Counted from the stretch's first letter, positions 28,617 through 35,718 are shown. The stretch: DNA of 46,301 bases from Cytophagales bacterium (GCA_027317105.1 DAHVFH010000187.1:1-46301); one strand, 5' to 3'. The notes: generated from the letters alone by a model not told the origin. Numbers and translations: made by a program.

Positions 28617-28956
28617 TTTGCTTTTTTAGAATTTCATTTATCGTTTAGCTATAAAACGAATCCGCTTAAATACCTACATCTTTGTCCCTTGTTACTGACG
28701 AAATTTACTAGCACAAACTTTAAGAACCTACGATATAGCATATGTTTTATAGCCATTATTGGCAGAAGTAGAGCGCTTCTCCACATTTCATTCGCAGCAT
28801 TGTCAAACGTCCTCCGTTAATAACACCAAGTCATTCATAGTTAGTCGTGCGGGCATTTTTCATTTATTTCTTTGTCGGCTTACACTACACTGGGCACACT
28901 CTTTGCTTGGCTTTGGATGTGGTCTACAAGCGCGGTCAAGGCAATGTTTGTACGGT
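28617..28956. other. 340-base spacer upstream of the beta-lactamase
   Basis: I see no coding frame worth calling. It contains GCTATAAAAC (28648-28657) and its exact inverse GTTTTATAGC (28744-28753), a short hairpin GCCA TTAT TGGC just after it, and a run near 28885-28945 with TTTGCTTGGCTTTGG of the kind found between Bacteroidota gene cassettes. The beta-lactamase promoter should lie here but no clear TTTG / TAnnTTTG pair was found. Confidence 0.5.
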
Positions 28957-29258
28957 TTAGTTCACCAATTTTTCAAAATGTAATTCTTGAAGAACAATCT
29001 TTACTTCAATTTTCTTGTCATCATCTGTCCAATGAACAATGAAATTCACTTTGGCTTCTTTCAACTCAAAACCGTTTTTCTTTATCTCCGCCAATCGCTC
29101 AAGAAATTTCCTTGAGAACTTTAAAACCCATTCACCATTTTCGTTTGGCAACCTTCATCAGAAATAGTAATTGAATCTCCGCTTGTCAATGCGTTTACTC
29201 GTTTTTGAACATATTCAAAATGGGCATCTCCACACCGATTAAAAACCCATAGGGAGAA
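28957..29258 (-). pseudogene. frameshifted fragment of an unrecognised cassette gene
   Basis: Two minus-strand frames join head to tail. One, open from 29258, reads FNRCGDAHFEYVQKRVNAL and SGDSITISDEG. A one-base shift near 29150 then continues as PNENGEWVLKFSRKFLERLA to the TAA at 28957. The second part alone could be a 64-residue protein from the ATG at 29151, but the upstream part gives a natural continuation and has no start codon, so a frameshifted and 5'-truncated gene is more likely. Its 5' end falls in the 85-base repeat. No family recognised. Confidence 0.5.
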
Positions 29259-29319
29259 CTACCGAAGATTCAGTTCAGCAGAGGCTTACAACGAACCGCC
29301 ATCACAGGCCTCCGCCTTG
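29235..29319. repeat. 85-base repeat, copy 1
   Basis: This stretch matches 31336-31420 over 85 ungapped positions with 11 mismatches. It includes an identical 20-base block (29283-29302, beginning GGCTTACAACGAACCGCC). It lies between the 5' end of a broken gene and the 3' end of the nucleoside phosphorylase-like gene, the place expected of a cassette recombination site. Confidence 0.8.
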
Positions 29320-29366
29320 TGCAAAACTTGCTGCGTGGCGCTTCGTTTAAGCCTTATATGTTAGGT
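29283..29366. repeat. attC-like imperfect palindrome with GTTAGGT end box
   Basis: The left arm (29283-29301) and right arm (29336-29353) pair as GGCTTA/TAAGCC, then AACGAA/TTCGTT after one extrahelical C at 29289, then a C-C mismatch and CGCCA/TGGCG, around a 34-base loop. GTTAGGT at 29360-29366 fits the integron core consensus GTTRRRY, and on the gene strand it reads ACCTAAC (RYYYAAC) 10 bases after the phosphorylase stop. The far end lacks an equally good core box. Bulged stem plus core box is the pattern of an attC site. Confidence 0.5.
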
Positions 29367-29375
29367 GCATACCCC

Positions 29376-30146
29376 TTACCGTATCTTCTTTATCACCTGT
29401 CCTATTAGTTCAAGCATTCTCAAACTTCCAAAGTGTTCTCCCTTCTCAAAGTCCCCCTCTGTCTGAGCCATGGTATTTGTCAAATGTGCAAAACAAACTA
29501 TCTCTTTGTCCTTCGCTTTTGCAAATGCGTACAGTGCAGAGGCTTCCATCTCAACACATATTACACCTTGCCCTTGCATTTGATTTATCGAACTTTGCGT
29601 TTCGCGATAAGGGGCATCAGTCGTCCAACTTTTGGCATTGAACCATAAAGATGAACTAGAAAATCTGTCCAACTTTTCAAAAAGTTTATCACCTATCGTA
29701 GCAGGCATTTCTGTCGGCAAGTAATGATAACTTGTTCCTTCGTCCCTGATAGCTTCTGTTATTAAGGCGAAATTCTTGTCTGTCGAGGGCTGGTTTATGA
29801 TTCCAGATGATGTAACACTAATCAAATACTCGCAGCCAGATACAAAAAGTTGTTCTGCTACTAAAACTGCGTAAGATGCACCTACGATACATGGAATAAT
29901 TCCAATTTCAATTTGGTCAATTTGAAAAGTAAATAAATTGGAATGATAACAAGCCCAACAGTCGTTCTTTTTACCGTCACCAGTTTTAAGTAGATATTTT
30001 GCCAAGTCTCCGTCTGGGTCAAGGATACATATTTGTGGAACGCTGCAATTTTGAATGCCTTTTTGTCTACGGGCTTCTCGCAATAAATTCTCAGGCAGAA
30101 ATACGGAGACCTCATCATAATTTTTATTCTCTAGGATTGAAGCCAT
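29376..30146 (-). CDS. nucleoside phosphorylase-like protein (PNP/UDP family)
   Basis: This 256-residue protein belongs to the PNP_UDP_1 (purine nucleoside / uridine phosphorylase) superfamily. The phosphate-site helix region is seen as GIIPCIVGASYAVLVAEQLF, and the nucleoside-binding signature VEMEASALYAFA is intact. It probably cleaves a nucleoside or related N-glycoside with phosphate in the cytoplasm. Unlike housekeeping enzymes, it sits alone in the island with attC-like DNA directly after its stop. It could serve salvage, detoxification or signalling of a modified nucleoside; nothing in the sequence decides between these. Confidence 0.8.
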   Translation of the reverse strand: MASILENKNYDEVSVFLPENLLREARRQKGIQNCSVPQICILDPDGDLAKYLLKTGDGKKNDCWACYHSNLFTFQIDQIEIGIIPCIVGASYAVLVAEQLFVSGCEYLISVTSSGIINQPSTDKNFALITEAIRDEGTSYHYLPTEMPATIGDKLFEKLDRFSSSSLWFNAKSWTTDAPYRETQSSINQMQGQGVICVEMEASALYAFAKAKDKEIVCFAHLTNTMAQTEGDFEKGEHFGSLRMLELIGQVIKKIR

Positions 30147-30176
30147 TATTTTTAGTTGTATGTCGATCTATAATTA

Positions 30177-30806
30177 CTATGACACGGATAATTTTTTGAA
30201 GCTGCAAAATATAAAATTCTGTATTGTGTTAAAAGGAGTCACGTGGTCAACCGAAATACATTTTATTTTTTCGAAGAATTCTTTTAGTCGGCTTGTCATT
30301 GATACCTCCGAATACTGTTTGATTTCAATGCCGCTGCATTTTTGAGGACCTTGCTCCGAAAATGTCCCGATAACTAAAACTCCTTTTGGTTTTATGCTTT
30401 GTTGTATTGTGTCGATATAGCTTGTGATGTCCTGCTCTTGTGTCAAGAAGTGAAACGCTGCTCGGTCATGCCAAAAGTCATATTGCTCTGTCGGCTTAAA
30501 CGTTGAGGCGTCTGCAACTATCCATTTTATTTTCTTCGCAAGGTCACCAAGCCGTTTCTTTGCTTTGTTTAGGGAAGCTGCTGAAATATCGAGAACCGTA
30601 ATGTCTGAATATCCCAAGTCAAGCAAGTGGTCAACTAAAAAACTGTCACCACCACCGATGTCAATAATTTTTGCAGTCTTTGAGATATTAAACTCTTTTA
30701 AAAAATCCAACGAAGTTGTCGGTGTCGGCTGATACCAACTTACATCTTTCAGATCTTTGGTCTGATAGATATTCTCCCAGTGTTTTTTTCTATCTAAATT
30801 TTCCAT
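30177..30806 (-). CDS. class I SAM-dependent methyltransferase
   Basis: This 209-residue cytoplasmic enzyme has a Rossmann-type methyltransferase fold. Motif I is IIDIGGGDSFLVDHLL, motif II is DITVLDISAASLNKAKKRL, and WIVADASTF supplies the adenine-side residues. The N terminus (HWENIYQTKDLKDVSWYQ) matches a widespread Bacteroidota/proteobacterial small methyltransferase family whose substrate is not established. It lies 30 bases upstream of the nucleoside phosphorylase-like gene on the same strand, so the two may be co-transcribed, yet each could be a separate cassette. No truncation is seen. Confidence 0.85.
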   Translation of the reverse strand: MENLDRKKHWENIYQTKDLKDVSWYQPTPTTSLDFLKEFNISKTAKIIDIGGGDSFLVDHLLDLGYSDITVLDISAASLNKAKKRLGDLAKKIKWIVADASTFKPTEQYDFWHDRAAFHFLTQEQDITSYIDTIQQSIKPKGVLVIGTFSEQGPQKCSGIEIKQYSEVSMTSRLKEFFEKIKCISVDHVTPFNTIQNFIFCSFKKLSVS

Positions 30807-30954
30807 CTATGTCGTAATGTTTACTTGTCATTCTTGGTCATTACAGGGTTGCACACGTCCACGCATTTACGCAGGCCGGGAAATAGAAGTCCGTCTGCCC
30901 GTAACTGTTAGCTAAATTTAATAATTTAAAGTTCATTGTTACTACTACCGATAT

Positions 30955-30980
30955 CACAGTTCCCTCAGCTGGGAGCTGTG
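30955..30980. repeat. 10-bp hairpin in the spacer between methyltransferase and hydrolase remnant
   Basis: CACAGTTCCC (30955-30964) pairs with GGGAGCTGTG (30971-30980), with one T-G pair and a 6-base loop. The surrounding 279-base spacer (30807-31085) has no convincing gene. It also carries GTTATGC at 31041-31047, resembling a core box, so the hairpin may belong to a third, more degenerate recombination site. Confidence 0.45.
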
Positions 30981-31085
30981 GCTGAGATGTGTACTACAGC
31001 TCATTGTTTGCAGGTTTGCCCAGCTTGAATAAATGCGCTTGTTATGCGGTCGTGGTTTTTTTATTAGGGTTTGTCCCTTATTGGG

Positions 31086-31340
31086 CTATTTGTGATTATT
31101 TAAGTCCTTATAAATAAGGGTTTCAAATCCCTTTAAGGTTTCTATGCAAGATTTATCATAAAATGGAAGTCCTTGCATTAAGATTACTGCTGTTATTCCT
31201 GTTTGCGGGTCTACCCAATAATAAGTATTAAATAGTCTTGCCCAACTGTAACTGCCCGGCTTTCTATTTAAGCCATCATTATCAATATTTGTCGTAATTA
31301 CAAATCCATAACCAAACTTGTCCTTACCAGCTCTTCCGAT
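31086..31340 (-). pseudogene. C-terminal remnant of a serine hydrolase (beta-lactamase-like, class C fold)
   Basis: The minus strand from about 31340 to the TAG at 31086 encodes roughly 80 residues without a start codon. KFGYGFVITTNI, GSYSWARLFNTYYWVDPQTG and ITAVILMQGLPFYD match the extreme C terminus of the serine beta-lactamase-like hydrolase family, which is normally about 350-450 residues. The N-terminal three quarters, with the catalytic Ser and Tyr motifs, are missing. The break coincides with the end of repeat copy 2, and the frame is closed by a stop inside the repeat. Confidence 0.75.
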
Positions 31341-31420
31341 TAAAATCCCATAGGGGAAATTACCGAAGCTTCAGTTCAACAGGGGCTTACAACGAACCGC
31401 CATGAAAGGCCTCCTCATTG
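31336..31420. repeat. 85-base repeat, copy 2
   Basis: This copy matches 29235-29319 with 11 mismatches in 85 ungapped positions. It keeps the left arm of the attC-like palindrome (31384-31402), but the right arm (TGGCG, TTCGTT, TAAGCC) is absent downstream, so this copy appears to be half of a site. The following 31421-31667 holds no gene I can support; it has an AATCACAA / TTGTGATT inverted repeat (31452-31496). Confidence 0.8.
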
Positions 31421-31667
31421 CTCAATACTTCAGGCAAAAAACAAAGGCAGTAATCACAATGAAAAATAATTTTTTGTCCATCTTATTGTTGTGATTTTTT
31501 TTGAAGCAAAAAAAACCGATCAAATTGAATGGCCTCAGAAAAAATAGTCGCGATTTATCTCGGGTACAATTTCAAAATAAAATTCAGGGCATGAATCTTA
31601 GCCGTTCCTGCTCCGATCCATTCAATCTCCATAGAAAAAACCCAACCGCACCGCAACCGAAGGTTCC

Positions 31668-31727
31668 GTGCAACATAGGCTTCACGCTTGGTCGTGCCGA
31701 CCGCTTGAAGCCTTATTTATTATGCAC
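31668..31727. repeat. second attC-like hairpin after the antitoxin gene
   Basis: Nested pairing is seen: GTGCA (31668-31672) with TGCAC (31723-31727), GGCTTCA (31678-31684) with TGAAGCC (31706-31712), and GGTCG (31690-31694) with CGACC (31698-31702), separated by unpaired internal loops. The antitoxin stop codon (31720-31722) lies inside the outer arm, as in cassette genes that end within their recombination site. AAGCCTTAT next to it is also found beside the first site. Confidence 0.5.
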
Positions 31728-31872
31728 AGGGCTTTATTGTCGTCTCTCCTTTACGCCTCTTGAAATACTCAATGATTTCAGTCTTAGTCATCTTTGATAA
31801 CTTGTCGCTCAATTTATCGCGTTGCTGTCTCATGAATTTAACAGCGTCAAATTGTTTTTCATTCGTCTTCAT
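31720..31872 (-). CDS. putative antitoxin partner of the PIN-domain protein
   Basis: The best start is the ATG at 31872 (MKTNEKQFDAVKFMRQQRDK), giving 50 residues; the frame is open to 31920 but that part overlaps the toxin gene more deeply. The FDAVKFMRQQRDKLS motif and a following helix resemble small antitoxins encoded after PIN/VapC-like toxins in Bacteroidota and cyanobacteria. It overlaps the PIN gene by 14 bases, supporting coupled expression. The order toxin-then-antitoxin is the reverse of most vapBC loci. Function is inferred from context and the short motif. Confidence 0.6.
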   Translation of the reverse strand: MKTNEKQFDAVKFMRQQRDKLSDKLSKMTKTEIIEYFKRRKGETTIKPCA

Positions 31873-32323
31873 ATTTTTCAAATTCTCTCGGTGAACGTAT
31901 CTCAATTTGTCTGTACCCATTCTTTATGTTAATCGAGTTGTAACCACGTATTCGTTGGACATTGACAATATGCTTGAAATTCCAACTTATCAAAAAGTCA
32001 GCTCGATTTATTGTTGCTAAGGCAATATGTAAGCAGTCAGCATAACTGGTCTGACCAACTACTTTTTCTGTTATATATTCTGTCGCCAGGTCAACAGCTT
32101 CGTCTGTAGTGTCAAGGAACTCAGTCGACTCGATTTTAAGACTTTTCACTAATTCCTTTACTTTTTCAGGAGCATTTTCAAGCTCGTCTTGAGTTACCGT
32201 AGAAAATAGCAAAGTGAATTCATTGCTTTTAAGTCGATTAAATAAGGGAATTGTATGCTCGGCAAACTCTTCGTCAAAATAACCGCCAAATACAGATGTG
32301 TCAATATATATTCTTTGCTTCAC
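31859..32323 (-). CDS. PIN-domain ribonuclease (VapC-like toxin)
   Basis: This is a 154-residue PIN protein. The acidic metal-binding residues can be placed at Asp8 (RIYIDTSVFGG), Glu47 (TQDELEN) and Asp96 (TSYADCLHIALA), with WNFKHIVN (Asn115) completing the site. Such proteins are magnesium-dependent RNases that act as toxins of type II toxin-antitoxin systems. A small antitoxin-like gene overlaps its 3' end. Its presence in an island of unrelated single genes is typical of chromosomal cassette arrays, where such modules are thought to stabilise the DNA. The RNA target is unknown. Confidence 0.82.
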   Translation of the reverse strand: MKQRIYIDTSVFGGYFDEEFAEHTIPLFNRLKSNEFTLLFSTVTQDELENAPEKVKELVKSLKIESTEFLDTTDEAVDLATEYITEKVVGQTSYADCLHIALATINRADFLISWNFKHIVNVQRIRGYNSINIKNGYRQIEIRSPREFEKYEDE

Positions 32324-32418
32324 GGTTCGAATTTACAAAAAATAGTCCTAAGTCCGGGCCCTATTGCTACCAACATTTGGCTATTAGACATTATGTCTTA
32401 TAGCCCCCTAATATAAAA

Positions 32419-32505
32419 CTTTTTCGGTTTCTGGTTTCCGATCAGAACACTTATATTACTGGCGCAGTTATGCCCGTAGATGGCGGAAATTCAATTGGGT
32501 TTTAA
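32419..32505 (+). pseudogene. C-terminal tail of a short-chain dehydrogenase (SDR), possibly a fructuronate-reductase-type uxuB remnant
   Basis: Twenty-eight codons before the TAA read FLVSDQNTYITGAVMPVDGG and then NSIGF, the standard last strand and C terminus of classical SDR enzymes (usual pattern FLxSDxxxYITGxxxPVDGG). No start codon or Rossmann part precedes it; a stop lies 15 bases upstream of the first matching residue. It lies at the edge of the cassette-like island, 84 bases before xylB. In Bacillus-type hexuronate pathways UxuB is an SDR, so this may be the lost fructuronate reductase, but other sugar SDRs fit equally well. Confidence 0.65.
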
Positions 32506-32589
32506 TTTACCTTTTTGTCTATTGCCACTAGCGGAGAATTTGTTTAATAATTATAATTAATAGTGATCCATATATTATCAGTGTGAAGC

Positions 32590-34101
32590 ATGTCGCAAAG
32601 CGGTTATCTCTTAGGCCTTGATATTGGAAGCTCTTCCGTAAAGGCTTCCCTCGTTTCCATAAGCACCGGAAAGTCTGTGGCCTCCAGTCAAAGTCCTGCG
32701 GAGGAAATGCCAATGGTGGCGCTTCAGCCCGGATGGGCGGAACAAGACCCAATAGTGTGGTGGGAACATGCTGTCAAAAGCACAAAAGCGGCCTTGCTTA
32801 AAGCAAGTGTAAAACCGGAGACAGTATTGGCCATCGGCATCGCCTACCAAATGCACGGGCTCGTACTAGTCGATCGCAACCTCGCGCCACTTCGGCACTC
32901 CATTATCTGGTGCGACAGCCGTGCGGTGCAGATCGGAGAGAAAGCATTTGCTGGCTTGGGAAAAGATTATTCGTTAACGCACTTACTTAATTCTCCCGGT
33001 AATTTCACGGCATCAAAATTAAGTTGGATAAAAAACTTCGAGCCGCAGACTTATGAAAAAATCTACAAGGCCATGCTGCCGGGTGATTTCATTGCGCTGA
33101 AAATGACGGGGGAAGTGACCACCACAGAACCGGGTCTTTCCGAGGGCATCTTTTGGGATTTTGAAGCGAAAGGGACTTCTCAAAAACTATTGGACCAATT
33201 GGGAATTGACCGTTCGCTCTTGGCCATGGTAGTTCCAACATTTTCTAAGCAAGGCGAATTGAGCCGCACAGCAGCAAATGAACTTGGTCTTTGCCCAGGC
33301 ATTCCGATTTCGTACCGGGCGGGCGATCAACCCAACAACGCCTTTTCCCTCAGCGTTCTCAATCCGGGCGAGACAGCAGCCACAGCCGGCACATCAGGTG
33401 TCGTGTACAGCGTCACCGACAAAAATGCGTTTGATCCTCAATCGAGAATAAATTCATTTATTCATGTCAACAACGATAAGCAAACTATCCGCAACGGGGT
33501 TTTGCTTTGCGTGAATGGCACGGGCATACAAAATAGCTGGCTAAGAAAGAACCTCAGCAGCAACGGAACCTTACCAGACTATACAGCGATGAACGTCATT
33601 GCTGCACGTGCGCCAATCGGCTCTGCAGGCGTGGCCGTCCTTCCTTTTGGCAATGGTGCAGAACGAATTCTTGGCAACAGAGAATTGCAAGGTGCTATCC
33701 ATGGAATAAATTTTAACAGTCACGATCAATCGCACCTACTACGTGCGGCCCAGGAAGGAATTGTCTTTGCCTTGCGCTATGGATTTGATATTTTAGAAGA
33801 AATAGGTTTGAAAACGAGTGTCATAAAAGCGGGAAATGCGAATATGTTTTTGAGCCCTGTATTCAAAGATGCTTTTGTCAACACCTTAGGCGCCCGACTT
33901 GAATTATACGATACCGATGGAGCAAAAGGGGCTGCGCTCGGTGCGGGCATAGGGGCAGGCATCTATGCTTCGTATCAAGAAGCCTTTAAAGGATTGAACC
34001 AGATTGAAACCATCGAAACCAACTCCGAAAAAACAGATGCGTACGCCTCCGCCTATCTTCACTGGAAAAAAATACTGGTCAATTCGATGTTACTAACATA
34101 A
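32590..34101 (+). CDS. xylB: xylulokinase (FGGY family)
   Basis: This full-length 503-residue kinase has both FGGY domains. The first ATP-binding motif is LLGLDIGSSSVKASLVS (Asp11), then YQMHGLVLVD and HSIIWCDSRAVQIGEKA, characteristic of XylB. The catalytic aspartate lies in SYRAGDQPNNAFS and the second phosphate motif in TAATAGTSGVVYSV. It phosphorylates D-xylulose for entry into the pentose phosphate pathway. xylA follows after 59 bases, giving an operon. The SDR tail lies upstream, so the original promoter may have been lost or replaced; the 84-base leader shows no obvious TTTG / TAnnTTTG pair. Confidence 0.93.
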   Translation: MSQSGYLLGLDIGSSSVKASLVSISTGKSVASSQSPAEEMPMVALQPGWAEQDPIVWWEHAVKSTKAALLKASVKPETVLAIGIAYQMHGLVLVDRNLAPLRHSIIWCDSRAVQIGEKAFAGLGKDYSLTHLLNSPGNFTASKLSWIKNFEPQTYEKIYKAMLPGDFIALKMTGEVTTTEPGLSEGIFWDFEAKGTSQKLLDQLGIDRSLLAMVVPTFSKQGELSRTAANELGLCPGIPISYRAGDQPNNAFSLSVLNPGETAATAGTSGVVYSVTDKNAFDPQSRINSFIHVNNDKQTIRNGVLLCVNGTGIQNSWLRKNLSSNGTLPDYTAMNVIAARAPIGSAGVAVLPFGNGAERILGNRELQGAIHGINFNSHDQSHLLRAAQEGIVFALRYGFDILEEIGLKTSVIKAGNANMFLSPVFKDAFVNTLGARLELYDTDGAKGAALGAGIGAGIYASYQEAFKGLNQIETIETNSEKTDAYASAYLHWKKILVNSMLLT

Positions 34102-34160
34102 AATTCCAAATTGAGGATGAAAAATATTGAATTTTGAAAAATAAATAACCTAAAAATTAA

Positions 34161-35495
34161 ATGACCATGAAACTAACGCTCGGGAAAAAACAATACTTCA
34201 AGTCCATCAAGAAAATTGCCTTTGAAGGAAAGGGGTCTGACAACCCATTTGCATTTAAATATTATGACGCTAAAAAGAAAGTAGGAAAGAAAACGATGGA
34301 AGAACATTTCCGCTTTGCCATTGCCTATTGGCACACCTTCTGCGGCAACGGGGGCGACCCCTTTGGTTTACCCACCAAAAATTTCCCCTGGCTACAAAGC
34401 AGCGATCCCATCGAAAGAGCGAAAGACAAAATGGATGCGGCCTTTGAGTTCATCACAAAAATAGGAGCGCCATTTTATTGCTTCCACGATTATGATATCG
34501 TGGATGAGGCGCCCACCTTGAAAGAATCGGAAAAGAGATTTCATGAAATGGTGGCGTACGCAAAACAAAAGCAAAAAGCTTCTGGCGTAAAATTGCTTTG
34601 GGGCACTGCGAATTTATTTTCCCATCCCCGGTACATGAACGGGGCCGCGACCAATCCTGATTTTAATGTGGTCTGTTATGCAGCCACTCAGGTGAAAAAT
34701 GCGATTGACGCTACTATTGAACTCGGTGGAGCTAATTATGTGTTTTGGGGCGGGCGCGAAGGCTATCTTTCTCTTTTGAATACCAACATGAAAAGGGAGA
34801 TCGATCACCTCGGCCAGTTCCTTACCATGGCACGCGACTACGGCAGGAAAAATGGGTTCAAAGGAACATTCCTTATTGAACCAAAGCCCATGGAACCCAC
34901 CAAACACCAATACGACTTTGACTCAGCGACTGTGATTGCGTTCCTTCGCGAGTATGGCTTGATGGATGATTTTAAACTTAACATCGAGGTAAATCACGCA
35001 ACGCTGGCACATCATTCTTTTCAGCATGAATTACAAGTGGCTGCCAATGCCGGTGTGCTCGGTAGCATGGATGCCAATCGGGGCGATTACCAGAATGGCT
35101 GGGACACCGATCAATTTCCAAACAATGTGTATGAATTAACGGAGGCTATGCTGATCATTTTAGAGTCTGGTGGTTTTAAAAGTGGGGGCGTAAATTTTGA
35201 CGCAAAAACCCGCAGAAATTCAACCGACCTGGCCGACATTTTTTATGCGCACATTGGCGGAATGGACACCTTTGCCAGAGCCTTGTTGGTTGCCCAGGAG
35301 ATCCTGGAAAAATCGGAATACAAAATGCTTAGAAAAGAGCGGTATGCTTCCTTTGATTCGGGAAAGGGAAAACAGTTTGAAAGAGGTAAATTAACGCTCA
35401 ATAGTTTACGCTCCATTGCATTGGCCGATAACGAACCAACCCAAATCAGCGGGAAGCAAGAATACTTTGAGAATCTGATTAACCAGTATCTTTAA
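34161..35495 (+). CDS. xylA: xylose isomerase
   Basis: This 444-residue enzyme has the length of class II XylA. Diagnostic stretches are MEEHFRFAIAYWHTFCGNG, FYCFHDYDIVDE (active-site His and Asp), FLIEPKPMEPTKHQYDFD, NIEVNHATLAHHSFQHE and GSMDANRGDYQNGWDTDQFP, which hold the two metal sites. It interconverts D-xylose and D-xylulose (and glucose/fructose weakly) in the cytoplasm. Two starts six bases apart (34161, 34167) are both possible. It is second in the xylBA unit, and the KDG kinase/KDPG aldolase scar begins 31 bases after its stop. Confidence 0.96.
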   Translation: MTMKLTLGKKQYFKSIKKIAFEGKGSDNPFAFKYYDAKKKVGKKTMEEHFRFAIAYWHTFCGNGGDPFGLPTKNFPWLQSSDPIERAKDKMDAAFEFITKIGAPFYCFHDYDIVDEAPTLKESEKRFHEMVAYAKQKQKASGVKLLWGTANLFSHPRYMNGAATNPDFNVVCYAATQVKNAIDATIELGGANYVFWGGREGYLSLLNTNMKREIDHLGQFLTMARDYGRKNGFKGTFLIEPKPMEPTKHQYDFDSATVIAFLREYGLMDDFKLNIEVNHATLAHHSFQHELQVAANAGVLGSMDANRGDYQNGWDTDQFPNNVYELTEAMLIILESGGFKSGGVNFDAKTRRNSTDLADIFYAHIGGMDTFARALLVAQEILEKSEYKMLRKERYASFDSGKGKQFERGKLTLNSLRSIALADNEPTQISGKQEYFENLINQYL

Positions 35496-35526
35496 ATCAT
35501 TTCTGTTTTAAAATCCGTATACGGTA

Positions 35527-35718
35527 ATGAAGCAAAATAAAAAAGTTGTCAGCTTTAGAGACATCGTGATGAGGCTGTGACCTACCCGAAAAAGTTTAGA
35601 AGATTTGTTCAATGCTGATGTGTTTTGTGAAGGAATCGGATCAAAGCTGATCTCTAAAGAAATTATTGAAGGAAAGCCGTGGGTAAACTTGAACAAAAAA
35701 GCAATGGTAAATAGATAA
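35527..35718 (+). pseudogene. deletion scar joining the start of a KDG kinase (kdgK) to the end of a KDPG aldolase (eda)
   Basis: The ATG at 35527 opens MKQNKKVVSFRDIVMRL, closely matching the N terminus of PfkB-type 2-keto-3-deoxygluconate kinases (usual KKVVTFGEIMMRLSPPG), then hits TGA at 35578. In the same frame, immediately after, 35581-35718 encodes SLEDLFNADVFCEGIGSKLI then SKE, matching the C terminus of KDPG aldolases (usual GMGSKLITKE) and ending in TAA. Neither product could be functional. An internal deletion across a kdgK-eda pair downstream of xylA explains it best. Confidence 0.7.

Larger units (their letters stand above)
27861..32418. mobile_element. accessory island of minus-strand single-gene units with attC-like repeats (integron-cassette-like)
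   Basis: Every recognisable gene or remnant between the uxuA promoter and the SDR tail is on the minus strand, is short, and is functionally unrelated to its neighbours: beta-lactamase, broken gene, nucleoside phosphorylase, methyltransferase, broken serine hydrolase and a PIN toxin pair. The spacers hold an 85-base repeat and imperfect palindromes with bulges resembling integron attC sites. No integrase, transposase or phage gene is visible inside the window, so a sedentary or decayed cassette array is an inference, not a demonstration. Confidence 0.45.

Noticed and set aside
31452..31496. AATCACAA / TTGTGATT inverted repeat followed by T residues, possible terminator
   Set aside because: The 29-base loop is long, the stem is only 8 AT-rich pairs, and no plus-strand gene ends before it.
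31501..31797. 98-residue plus-strand frame in the island
   Set aside because: It crosses the attC-like hairpin and the antitoxin gene, has no motif, and its composition looks non-coding.
27861..32418. IS element or prophage as the cause of the island
   Set aside because: No transposase, integrase, phage gene, terminal inverted repeat pair or target duplication was seen.
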